Notes under the pieces: model-generated | Databases searched by the model: none | What the model was told of the DNA's origin: nothing | What the model saw: only the letters and a program-made list of their open reading frames with translations | Shown: in pieces, positions 32,451 through 43,771 of the stretch | Layout: every line of letters starts with the position of its first letter | Numbering within the stretch: position 1 is the first letter of the stretch | Position numbers and translations under genes: made by a program | Assembly (NCBI GenBank): GCA_022496185.1 | Contig: WTXG01000081.1 | Location: forward strand, 91,682 to 155,681 | Origin: Multifurca ochricompacta | Lineage: Eukaryota > Basidiomycota > Agaricomycetes > Russulales > Russulaceae | Direction: 5' to 3' | Length of the DNA stretch: 64,000 bases

Positions 32451-35400
32451 GTCGTTTCAAGTCTTTAAAAATACCAGTACACTTTGAAACCAAACAGAAG
32501 ATGGCCAACAGATGGATATTGATTGACTCTGGAGCAACAGATAACTTCATCAGTCAACGACTTCAGAAAGCATTAGGATTGGGTGTTACAAACTACCCAG
32601 CGTACCAAACAGACGGCAAGACGTGGGGGACACACAAGCAGTGACAGTAGCCGCGCGGGGTCCGCAAGGACATCACCGGCTTAGTCATGATGTCCCACGC
32701 CGAAGTCCAGAAGACAGGATACGGCATGAGGTACAGAAGCAGATCACGTGACAGTAAGGTTTGATGCCTCGTGTACAGAAGGACCCTGAACCTTAGTTGA
32801 CGTGGGAAGACGGTGGCGCTGGTTCTGATGGAAGGTTCCATAGTCACACGTCCAGAACCACAAGCATCTAGATAAGACTGATAAGAACGGATGACTAAGC
32901 TAGTACCAGCATGTATATATACCCTAGCTAGTCTCGCTCAGATGGTTCCCCATCTTGAGCTCCTGTGACAATCAGTAGCCTTGTGGACCTTTAACTTCCT
33001 TCCTTGCGTCTCACCACCCGGACTCCTCTCTTTGGTGCTTTGTCCTTCTGGGGCCTTGCACACTGATTGGCTTGTGACTGAGCGTAGCGTTGGACTTATT
33101 GTCTTCCGCATCGACCCAAGATCGTCCCGACCTTGTCTCTGTGACCTAGCCGCCCGCACTCAACTGCGTATGCCCCTCTGAGCGTAACATTGGGGACACA
33201 GTTACTTCCCCAGGAGAAGAATATTTGGAACATAGACAGGACGGCCAACAAAGCTGGAAAGATCACACATTGTTGTGATTTGGAAGTACAGGTTGGAGAG
33301 TGGACCAAACAGCTCTGATTCCTCATCACCAACCTGGGAGACGAAGATATGGTCTTGGGATATCCATGGCTGGCGGCATTTGAGCCAAAAACCAACTGGG
33401 CAGAGGCAACCATGGACAAGGACTTTTATCCAGTCATCATTATGTCCCTGGGGTACGATTACGCTGCATGACACCCTCTCACTCATGCCATTGTTATGGG
33501 ATCGGCCATCACCTGGAGTGATGTGGAACCTGTGGATCAGGTATACTGTTATGTCACAAAAGCATCAGAGCTGGCTCAGGCAGAAGTGCAGAAGAACCCA
33601 GAAAAGACATTCAATGAAGTAGTCCCCGTAGAGTATCACTGACATTGGAAGGTCTTCTCAGAGGAGGAATCACAACGTTTCCCTCCCTCTCGACCCTGGG
33701 ATCATGCCATTGATTTTGTCCCAAACACCCTGCAGTTGGTTGACTGCAAGATATACCTGTTGTCTCAGCTGGAAAAAGAGGCACTTTCTACCTTCCTAGA
33801 GGAACATCTGGCAAAAGGATACATACGACCCTCTAACTTGCCCTATGCCTCACCCTTCTTCTTCATTAAAAAGAAGGACGGGAAACTGCAACCAGTACAG
33901 GACTACAGATGAATCAACAAACTTATGGTGAAAAACAACTACCTGCTTCCTCTGATCTCAGAAATCATTGATAAAATGCATGACAAAGCCTTATTTTCAA
34001 AGATGGACATCCGCTGGGGTTATAACAACATCTGTATTTGAGAAGGTGACCAGCCCAAAGCTGCCTTCAAGACCAATCAAGGACTTTTTGAACCCAGTGT
34101 CATGTTCTTTGGCTTAACGAACTCACCTGCAACCTTCCAATCAATGATGAATCATATTTTCCGAAACCTGATCCTCACAGAAGAAGTAGTCATATATATG
34201 GACAACATTCTAGTGGCCACAAGAAATGACATTGATCATCACCATACCCATGTTCATGAAGTATTGGATATCCTAGCAAAACATGACCTCTACCTGAAAC
34301 CAGCCAAGTGTTCCTTTGAACAAACCAGCGTCGAATACTTAGGTGTCATCCTGGAAGGTGGTCAAGTACATATGGATCCTGTAAAGGTGCAAGGCATTCA
34401 GGAATGGTCTACTCCTTGGTGCACCAAAGATGTCAGATCATTCATTGGGTTTTGTAACTTCTACCAGCAATTTGTCAAGGGGTTTTCAGCCATAGCCAGA
34501 CCACTCAATGATTTACTGAAAAAGGATGTACCCTGGCACTGGGGGACATTACAACAAGAGGCCTTTGACCAAATAAAGATGATCATCAGCTCCGAACCTG
34601 TTCTTATTCAGCCAAACCTAGAAAAACTGTTCGAACTTGAGGTCGATGCCTCTATGTATGCAAATGGAGCTGTCCTTTCCCAACAAGATGACGCCGGAAT
34701 TCTTCATCCAGTGGCGTTTTATTCAGAAACCTTCTCACCAGCAGAAAGAAACTATGACATCTGGGATAGAGAGCTATTGGCTATCATGAAGGCATTGTGA
34801 CATTGGCAACCATATTTGGCCAGATCCCCACACAAAACAATCATTTATACCAACCACTCCAACCTCCTCTATTGGCGAGAACCCCATAAAATCAGCCAGC
34901 ACGTTGCACGAGAAGTTCTAGAGCTTGAAGAGTATAATTTCACACTCAAACATCTCCCTGGAGCTCGCAATGCATGAGTGGATGCCTTGTCTAGACCAGC
35001 TAATAGCAACAAAGGGGAAGACGACAATGATAATATTGTGGTATTACCAGAAGACATTTTTGCAAAAACAGCAGTTGTCAGCCTACATGACATGGATCTA
35101 TGGGCCCAAGTGACACAAAATATGAACCAAGAATTGTGCAAATCTTGGGCGGAGCCACACAACATTAAAATGAAGAATGGCCTTTGGTGGAAAGACAGTG
35201 ATTGATTGGTTGTCACCGGTGGCGACAACATTAAGAGGGGGGTGATCCATTTTCACCATGACCTTCCCTCTGCAGGACACCCCAGTATTGCAAACACTTA
35301 TGCCCTTGCCAAACAAGACTACTGGTGGCTGAACATGAAAAAGGATGTAGAAGCATATGTCAAGGGATGCGTGGAATGCCAGGCAAATAAAGTAAACACT

Positions 35401-36549
35401 CACCCAAAACCACCGGCACTCTCACCCATTACACCAGTCACAACAGCCCCTTTCCAGACCATTGCTATGGATTTTATTGTCAAGCTGCCACAGTCACAAG
35501 GATACAATTCGATACTTACCATTACAGATCATGATTATTCGAAAGCTGCTCTCTTCATCCCCTGCAACGAGATGATATCAGTGGAGGGAGTCGCTAAACT
35601 CTACCTGAACCACATCTATCAACACTATGGACTCCCTCAGAAGATTATTTCCGACCGAGACCCACAATTCGCATCCATGTTCACCTGGGCCCTCTGCAAA
35701 TGTCTTGACATCCAACAGAATATTTCCACAGCATATCACCCTCAAATGGACAGACAATCAGAATGGATGAACCAATGGCTAGAACAGTATCTTCGTTTCT
35801 GGTGCAATGAAAGACAGAATGACTGGGCAGAGTGGCTGGCAACAGCAGAGTTTGCACATAACAGCTGGCCAAATGGGACAACCAAAACCTCCCCCTTCTC
35901 CCTTATAATGGGATGGAACCCCCGCACGACATGGACAGATAAGCCCACCAATGTACCATCAGTCACACAACATATCAGCCAATGGGAGGAGATACAAGAA
36001 TTGGCCAGTAGAAACCTTCAGAAGGTGCAAAGGACCCTGGCCGAGAAGCCCACAAGGTTTACGCCCTATCAAGTCAGAGATCAGGTCTGGCTAGAAGGAC
36101 ATAATATCCACACATCACACCCAACAGCAAAATTGGCTCCCAGATGCCACAGGCCCTTTTCAATTGAACAGAAGCTCTTGGATATCACGTACAAACTGGC
36201 ATTACCCCCCACCTGGAAAATACACCCCATATTCCACGCTGGCCTTCTGACACTGTACAAAGAAACTTTGATCCATGGACAGAACTTCCCATGACCCCCT
36301 CCCAAATTAGTTGACGGTGAACAAGAATGGGAGGTTGAGTGTATCGCTGATGCAAAATGGAAAGGCCAAGGGCGCAAACGCCAACTCCACTATCTGATCA
36401 AATGGAAGGGATTCCCCGACACTGACAACTTGTGGGAACCTGCTGCGGACGTCTTTGCGCCCAAGCTCATAGAAGACTTCTATAGATGCCACCCTGAAGC
36501 AGATAAAGAGCAGACCATGATACACACTACCAGACAACTGCTGTCATGA
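32440..36549 (+). pseudogene. pol: T4 pol, heavily degraded, split by a solo LTR
   Basis: Protease (IDSGATDNFI) precedes the solo LTR at 32584-33189. After it come RT (MFFGLTNSPATFQ, with YMDNILVAT in place of YMDD), RNase H (ELEVDASMYANGAV), integrase zinc finger (HFHHDLPSAGHPS, CVECQANK), the DDE core (MDFIVKLPQ, ISDRDPQFAS, YHPQMDRQSE) and a chromodomain (EWEVECI, YLIKWKGFPDTDNLWEP), ending TGA at 36546. Many in-frame TGA codons match CGA in T2/T3, for example near 33909, 34798, 34977, 35202 and 36293. Confidence 0.88.
32584..33189 (+). mobile_element. Solo LTR, family D
   Basis: 606 bases, TGTTACAAAC to GCGTAACA, flanked by a perfect TTGGG duplication (32579-32583 and 33190-33194) within T4 pol. 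Contains a TATATATA box near 32912. It is CpG-rich compared with its T4 host, so it is younger. Only its ends resemble families A-C. Orientation is inferred from the TATA box. Confidence 0.85.
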
Positions 36550-37152
36550 ACTGACACCCTAGAAAACCTCCTGACCCCCCAGAAATCCTCAGACGCTCCC
36601 AGAGACCTTGTAAAACCCTCAGAGACAAAGATAACCCTAGATTAAGACCAGAGAAGGGCCGGTCCGGACCAGGGCCGGACTCCTGCCAAATTGGAGACCT
36701 GTGGGAAGAGTACTAACAGAACCCCACAATGCCTAAACAGCAGTCCACAAACTGCAGACTGCAGACTGCGGATTTCTAAGCCCAAAAAGTGGGGCTATTC
36801 TCATTGGTGGATCAGTAGGGAGTTAAAGCGAAGTTAACCTCCCCTAAAGTGGTGCACAGACCAAAGTCCTGGTTGTAATTACGTATATAAACCCTTTGGG
36901 AATAGAATGGACAGCTCCAGACTGTCCACTTGTGATCTGGTTCCTGATTACCTAGGAGATTAGCCCCACCTTGTGGAAGGCTTCTCATCCCTTGCCCTTG
37001 AGCTGTTCGCTTCGTCTCCCTTGCACTTTCACCCTCACTCTCATCCTTTGCCCACTTCCAAATCCATTCCCCTTTGCATACAACCCACTGTCCAGGCAGT
37101 CGACAGTGAGTTGTAACAACTGCCCTCCCCACAATTACTTTGAATCCAACCC
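36550..37152 (+). other. T4 pol-ORF3 spacer, longer than in family A
   Basis: Non-coding on the plus strand. The spacer is about 600 bases here against about 70 in family A. Contains a TATATAAA-type box at 36884-36894 (ACGTATATAAACCC), so it might include an internal promoter for ORF3, or simply an old insertion. Confidence 0.4.
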
Positions 37153-38161
37153 ATGTCTCCCTCTGATGTCCACACCTCTGCTGCCATCAATGCATTTCCC
37201 TTACTTTCTCCTTTGCATCCTCCTTCTTGCCCATTATCTCCTGTTGACTATGATGCTGCCACCAAAATAGCCAAAGGGATCAAAGCCTCCAATATCAATG
37301 AAGATTTTGATCTGCCCGAACATCCCCATCCCAATGACCTGATTGACGTCGACTTCAGCGATGAAGCCCCTGAGTTCCCCTTCTTCCTGAACAACCCTGG
37401 GTCCCAGTTTTATTTCCTGCTCATGATCCCAATGTCTAGAAACAATGGCACCACTGAAGTGGCCAAGTATATTTATTACACCAACAAAGGTATGGATGTA
37501 GCTGGGTGTTTGGAGAAAGGAGGGCCAGTCTATGGGGCCCTGGTATACTTAGAGGAAAAGAAAATCGACTGGCTCCACTATGTCTTGGGGCCCAAACATC
37601 TACAGCACTTGTCAGCCAATGACCCACGTGCCTTTGCAATTAATGAAGTACTCTGAGACTTGCGCATGCCACAATTGACCACTGAAATTGCATGACTGTG
37701 CAAGTTCCAGGCACTCAGGGACAACTTAGAGATGCAGCATCGCGACTATGAATGGCAGATGGTGAAGATCAATCAAGGAGTCTTCAACATAGAATTGCAC
37801 CTGGCTGGCATTAGGACATGACTAGAGCTTGGAGAGGCATACCAAATTATATCTGAATGGTATGCAGACATTTTTGCCTGACCCCTTCCTTGTTGCTGCC
37901 TTGACCTTGCACCCCAGCTTAACCCACATGCCTTTGAAATGCCATGCCTACATGAAAATCCTGATGGTAAGCTTTGCTGGCATTGCAGCAGCAAGTATCA
38001 CCTTAGCTGGAATTGCCCTACGGCCAAGAAACGATGTCAACACTGCCAGAGTACCTTGCACTGGAGCTGCCAATGCCTATTCTGACGGCTTACACAGGCC
38101 CCCACTGTCCAGAACCCCTCGGGTTGGTGTGGCAAATGTCTCTCCCACAACGCTGGCCATC

Positions 38162-38749
38162 TGTTACGAACCCCGTCTCTTCCCGTCTTTTTCTTCTTAC
38201 CCAACGACAACCCCTCCTTGCCGCCTACCCTACATTATCAGATCACGTCTCCATCGTGGGATCCGTCACATGCTTTACTCCCTTCCCCGTGACTGACTTT
38301 ATCTCTGTTTGTCTTGCTTTGCGTATGGTTGACTCCTCTTTCCTTATCTCTTATCTACTATCGTACGACCGGACACTTACTTAGTTCCCTATCAGAAGCT
38401 AGGCTTTACGCCCTTCGCTTTCGTATATTTGGGCCCACATGACTCCGTTCTCTTATCTCGTAGACGCCCATTCGATTACGTATATAAGTCTGCTGTAACT
38501 ACAATGTAGACCTCAGACTCGACTTATTGAATACATCGGTGTTTGTCTTCAGGACTTCCCCTTGAAACCTCTGACTCGACCGTCTCAGTGCTTTTGGCAC
38601 TTTCCGCTCAACATCGTCATTAGGGAACAGCCCCTTTGACTTTGACTCGCCCATTCTAGACTCCAAGAAGTCCTATTGGCTTCTTATCTGTACCAACGTA
38701 TCGAAGCTGTCGCACAAGTCGTGCAGGACGTCTCACACCGGACGTAACA
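38162..38749 (+). repeat. T3 5' LTR
   Basis: 588 bases, TGTTACGAACC to GTAACA; TATATAAG at 38481-38488 and R start AGACTCGACTT at 38515-38525. Confidence 0.94.
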
Positions 38750-38751
38750 TC

Positions 38752-38762
38752 AAGTCGAGTCT
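38752..38762 (+). other. T3 primer-binding site (self-priming type)
   Basis: AAGTCGAGTCT, two bases after the LTR, perfectly complementary over 11 bases to the presumed RNA 5' end at 38515-38525. Confidence 0.65.
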
Positions 38763-38768
38763 CTCACA

Positions 38769-40280
38769 GTGGCTTCCAGCCGCAGTCAGACCCTCTTCCG
38801 AGAAGAGCTCATCGAACGCAGAGATGAGAATAATCTTTCACAGCAAGTACTTGGCTCTGCCGCCTGGAAGGACTTTGAAACCGAGTTTGGATACTACGTC
38901 TATCACGACGGAAGATACCAACCGGTAGAATACGACGATGAGAAAAGAGTTTGGTATTGTATCCGATACTCGGACAGTCGAAACTCTTGGGTTACAACCA
39001 GACCTGCCCCACCTGAATTTGGACTAGGCCCGTGGAGAGAAAACCCTCCGGCCATTGTCATGGACTCCGAACCAGAGGAGTACGTAGAAGAACCTAGCGA
39101 AGAAGCACTGGTATTAGCGTCGTCTACAGCCCCAGTTGCACCCGAAGTTGTCACGTTCAGAGCCCCTGCTTTGACAACTCCCCAGATCTCTATACAGTCC
39201 ACCAACACCGTCACCCCGTTTTACCAAAACATGTCCACCATTGCTGCCCAGCTCCCAGACCCCGCCCCACCAGCCCCAGTGGCGGCACCACCAAACATCC
39301 CTCCTCCGTCCGGACGATTGTCAGGAGTGCTTCCCCAAACGTTTACCGGGGACCACTCGCAAAGCAAGAAATTCATGTTGGAGTTCACCACCTTTAAAAA
39401 CTTCAACCATGACGTCCCACAGATCGTCAATCCATTTCAACGAGCCAATCTGTTCCTCTCCCTGATTCGGGGGGATGCAGTTGACGACTGGACCATGGAG
39501 CAGCTGGAATGGCTGAACGAGCAAGTCGAAAGTGGGCGCCGTACCACTAGTGAAGGTCTTTGGGAGACCATTGCTGAGCGGTTTAAGGATGCCTTTACGG
39601 ACGGGCAGGCCAAGCAGAAGGCAGCCCGAGAGTTAAAGTCCCTCAGAATGGAGAAAGGAGAGCTTGACGCATACGTCGCCAAGTTCAGAAGTCTAGCCAA
39701 CAGGGCCGGCTATGACACGGATGAAGAGGCCACGTTAGACCTCTTTTCACAAGGCCTACCCAACCCCTTGGTCAAAAATATTATTCAGTTTCATCACCCT
39801 CATGACTGGGATACTTGGGTTGACGCTGCTCGAAGGCAGCAACAAGACTACCTCGACTTCCAGACGAGGTTTGGAGTTGATACCAAGAAGGGAAAGACCT
39901 GGGACCAGTGGAAGGCAGCGTTTGGAGTGAAGCCCACACCACATGGCCAGAGGGATCCAAACGCTATGGATACCTCTGCAGATCAGGCCCGAGCTCGGGC
40001 AACACTTACGGAAGATGAGCGGCAGACACTGATGAAGGAAGGACGCTGCTTCCGCTGCAGAGCATTGGGACACATGTCCCGGGACTGTCCCAAGAAGGGA
40101 GCACGAGCTGCTGTCGCCACGGTAGCACCGGAACATCCCATTCAGAATAACCCCCCCACCGTGGACAAGCGATCAAAAGAAGAGAAGGCTCAGGATATAT
40201 GGGCCAACATGATGAAGGAGAGTGAGGAAGTGCGCGCCATACTAGTAGAGAAGGCGTTTGCAAAGAAGGATTTTTGTTAG
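38769..40280 (+). CDS. gag: T3 Gag, 503 codons, intact
   Basis: Forms the virus-like particle and binds element RNA. Complete frame from GTG (VASSRSQTLFREELIERRDE) to KKDFC-TAG. Parts: N-terminal region ending in an acidic Pro-rich linker (residues 1-155), MSTIAAQLPDP, then a retrotransposon gag domain (FTTFKNFNHDVPQIVNPFQ, WTMEQLEWLN, AARELKSLRMEKGELDAYV), and one CCHC knuckle (CFRCRALGHMSRDC) near residue 430. The start is odd: there is no ATG ahead of the conserved N-terminal region, only GTG, and the first in-frame ATG is at about residue 155. Either initiation is non-AUG or a spliced leader supplies the ATG. Confidence 0.85.
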   Translation: MASSRSQTLFREELIERRDENNLSQQVLGSAAWKDFETEFGYYVYHDGRYQPVEYDDEKRVWYCIRYSDSRNSWVTTRPAPPEFGLGPWRENPPAIVMDSEPEEYVEEPSEEALVLASSTAPVAPEVVTFRAPALTTPQISIQSTNTVTPFYQNMSTIAAQLPDPAPPAPVAAPPNIPPPSGRLSGVLPQTFTGDHSQSKKFMLEFTTFKNFNHDVPQIVNPFQRANLFLSLIRGDAVDDWTMEQLEWLNEQVESGRRTTSEGLWETIAERFKDAFTDGQAKQKAARELKSLRMEKGELDAYVAKFRSLANRAGYDTDEEATLDLFSQGLPNPLVKNIIQFHHPHDWDTWVDAARRQQQDYLDFQTRFGVDTKKGKTWDQWKAAFGVKPTPHGQRDPNAMDTSADQARARATLTEDERQTLMKEGRCFRCRALGHMSRDCPKKGARAAVATVAPEHPIQNNPPTVDKRSKEEKAQDIWANMMKESEEVRAILVEKAFAKKDFC

Positions 40281-43200
40281 GCTCAAACCCATCGGCCTGG
40301 GCACGAGCACTCCATGTTACCTCTGTGTATGTTAGTCGATTCAAGTCATTGAAAATACCAGTCCATTTTGAAACTACACAGAGGATGGCCGATTGAGATA
40401 TTCTAGTGGACTCCGGAGCCACAGACAATTTTATTCACCCACGACTAATCAAAACAATGGGCCTGGGACGGCTGGCACTTCCCCAGGAAAAGAACATTTG
40501 GAACATTGACAGGACAGCCAACCGCGCTGGAAAGATCACTCATTACACGGATCTGAGGGTCCAGGTTGGGGAAACCACAAAGAACATCCGTTTCCTGATT
40601 ACGGACCTGGGGGACGAGGATCTTATTTTAGGATATCCGTGGCTTGCCGCGTTTGAGCCCAAGATCAACTGGGCTGACGCGACAATGGATAAAGAGTCAT
40701 ATCCCACTATCATCACATCGATAGGATATGACTATGCAGTCAGGCATCCAACGATAAGAGCCACTAAAGCATCGGAGCTAGCCCAAAAGGCAATACAAGG
40801 GCAGGCAGAAAAGACATACAGCGATGTAGTGCCGAGTGCCTATCATCGGCATTGGAAGGTATTTTCCGAAGAGGAATCGCAGCGCTTTCCACCTTCCAGA
40901 CCATGGGACCACGCTATAGACTTACTCCCCGATACGCCAGCAGCAATAGACTGCAAAATCTATCCACTGTCCCAGTCTGAGCAAGTGGCACTGACGGAGT
41001 TCCTGGAGGAACATTTGGCAAAAGGATACATTCGCCCATCCAAGTCGCAGTACGCTTCGCCCTTCTTCTTTATCAAAAAGAAGGATGGCAAGCTACGACC
41101 AGTTCAAGATTATCGACGGATTAACGCGTACACCATGAAAAATGCCTACCCCCTGCCGCTCATCTCCGAACTTATTGACACCATGAGGGATAAGTCCCTC
41201 TTCTCAAAGATGGACGTGCGATGGGGTTATAACAACGTCAGAATCAAGGAAGGTGACCAATGCAAAGCAGCGTTCAAAACAAATCAAGGGTTGTTTGAGC
41301 CTAATGTTATGTTCTTTGGCCTCACGAACTCGCCGGCAACGTTCCAGGCCATGATGAATCACATCTTCCGTGATCTCATTCTCACAGGAGAAGTAGTGGT
41401 CTACATGGACGACATTCTAGTAGCCACTGTGGATGATTTGGACCACCACCGACGCCGTGTACATCAGGTACTGGACATACTGCAGGAACATGACCTCTAT
41501 CTCAAGCCTGCCAAGTGCTCCTTCGAACAACAGAGTGTTGAGTATCTAGGGGTCATCTTGGAAGGAGGACAAGTGCGCATGGATCCCGTAAAAGTACAGG
41601 GAATCCGGGAGTGGCCCGTGCCGACCGGTGTCAAGGATGTCCGATCATTCATCGGATTCTGTAACTTTTACCGACGATTCGTCAAGGGATTTTCGGGCAT
41701 AGCGCGACCATTGAACGACCTCTTGAAAAAGGACGTGCCATGGCATTGGGATGCCGCGCAACAGCAGGCGTTCGAACAGATAAGGGACCTCGTCGGCTCA
41801 GAACCAGTACTTATCCAACCAGATCTGAGCCGCCCCTTTGAATTAGAAGTGGATGCCTCACACTTTGCGAACGGAGCAGTATTATATCAAAGAGACGCCG
41901 CACAAGTACTTCACCCAGTGGCGTACTATTCCGAGACCTTCTCCCCTGCTGAAAGGAACTACGACATCTGGGATAGGGAACTGTTGGCCATAGTCAAGGC
42001 ATTGCGACACTGGCGACCCTATTTGGCAGGCGCCCCTCATAAGACCATCATTCACACTGATCATTCCAACCTCTTATACTGGAAGGAACCCCACAAGATC
42101 AGCCAGCATGTGGCACGAGAAGTCTTGGAATTAGAAGAATATAATTTCACGCTGAAGCACATCGCTGGAAGTCGGAACGCTAGAGCAGATGCATTGTCGC
42201 GCAGACCAGACATGCATACAGGAGAAGACGACAATAACGACGTCACTGTCCTCCCAGAAGAGGTATTTGCCAAAGCAGCCGTTGTCAGTCTCCATGATAT
42301 GGACCTTTGGGCACAAGTTTCCCAAAATATGAACCAAGACCTGTGTCGTTCATGGGCTGACGCTCACAATCTAAAAGAAATCAACGGTCTTTGGTGGAAA
42401 GACGGAGATCGACTGGTTGTCACCGGTGGCGACAACATTAAGAGGGGGGTGATCCATTTTCACCACGACCTCCCCTCCGCTGGCCATCCAGGCATTGCCA
42501 ACACTTATGCCCTGGCCAAGAGAGACTATTGGTGGCCCAATATGAAAAAAGACATTGAAAGCTACGTACAAGGATGGCATCATGTCAAGCAAACAAGGTG
42601 AACACGCACCCAAAAGTCCCACCAATGCTTCCCATCACTCCCAGTGCATCGACCCCTTTCCAGACCATCGCCATGGACTTCATTGTCAAGCTGCCCAAAT
42701 CGCAAGGCTTCGACACTATCCTTACAATCACAGACCATGACTGTTCCAAAGCGGCCCTCTTTATTCCCTGCAACGAAACATCACAGCTGAAGGAGTGGCG
42801 AAACTATACCTGAACCACGTATACCGTCATTACGGACTCCCCAAAAGATCATCTCTGACCGAGATACCCGCTTCACATCGCATTCGCGAGAGCCTTATGC
42901 AAGACGCTGGACATCACACAGAATGTCTCGACGGCATACCATCCACAGACAGACGGACAATCTGAGTGGACAAACAATGGTTGGAACAATATCTTCGATT
43001 TTGGTGCAACGGCAGGCAAGACGATTGGGCAGAATGGCTGTCGACCGCAGAATTCGCTCACAATTCATGGCCCAATGGAACACAAAATCCACCCCTTTCT
43101 CCCTTATCATGGGCTGGACTCCACGCACCACATGGACAGAGAAGCCCATCAATGTCCCGTCAGTAACCGAACGGATCGGCCAATGGGAAGACTGCGGAAT

Positions 43201-43703
43201 CAGCCAATGAAACTGGTGAAGGCGCAACAGCTTCTGGCGCACAGCCAAGCACATTCACACCTTATCAGACCAATGACTGGGTGTGGCTCGAGGGCAGAAT
43301 ATTCACACGTCACACCCCTCGGCCAAATTAGCGCCCCGACGCCACGGACCCTTCCAATCATAAGGAAGCTGTCAGACGTCTCTTACGAATTGCGGTTGCG
43401 CCGAAATGGAAGATCCATCCCGTCTTCCATGCCAAGCTTCTGACCCCTTACAAGGAAACCTCCATTCACGGAGAGAATTTCCCGAGACCCCCACCTGACC
43501 TTATCGACAGCGAAGAGGAATGGGAAGTGGAGCGCATTCTAGACTCCAAGCGACAAGGCCGAGGGTGCAAGTTGTATTACCTGATCAAGTGGAAAGGTTT
43601 CCCAAACTCTGACAACTCGTGGGAACCAGCCGGGGATATCTCTGCCCCGGACCTGATTGCAGAGTTCCATTTACGACATCCCCAAGCGCCCAAGAACAGT
43701 TAA
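40274..43703 (+). pseudogene. pol: T3 pol, one nonsense codon plus many single-base losses in integrase
   Basis: The frame overlaps gag at GGATTTTTGTTAGG (-1). TGA at 40394-40396 replaces CGA before DILVDSGATDNF. From there 40406-42601 is open for 731 codons: protease, RT (YMDDILVAT), RNase H (ELEVDASHFANGAV, HTDHSNLLYW) and the start of the integrase zinc finger. From about 42573 to 43410 the sequence loses single bases again and again relative to T1 and T2, scrambling the DDE core, then becomes clean through the chromodomain (EEWEVERILDSKRQGRG, LIKWKGFPNSDNSWEP). Confidence 0.88.
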
Positions 43704-43771
43704 AAGAAAGTCCAACCCCAGACTTCCCCCCAGAACAACGCCTTACCAGCAACGTCCTATCACACCTTAAC

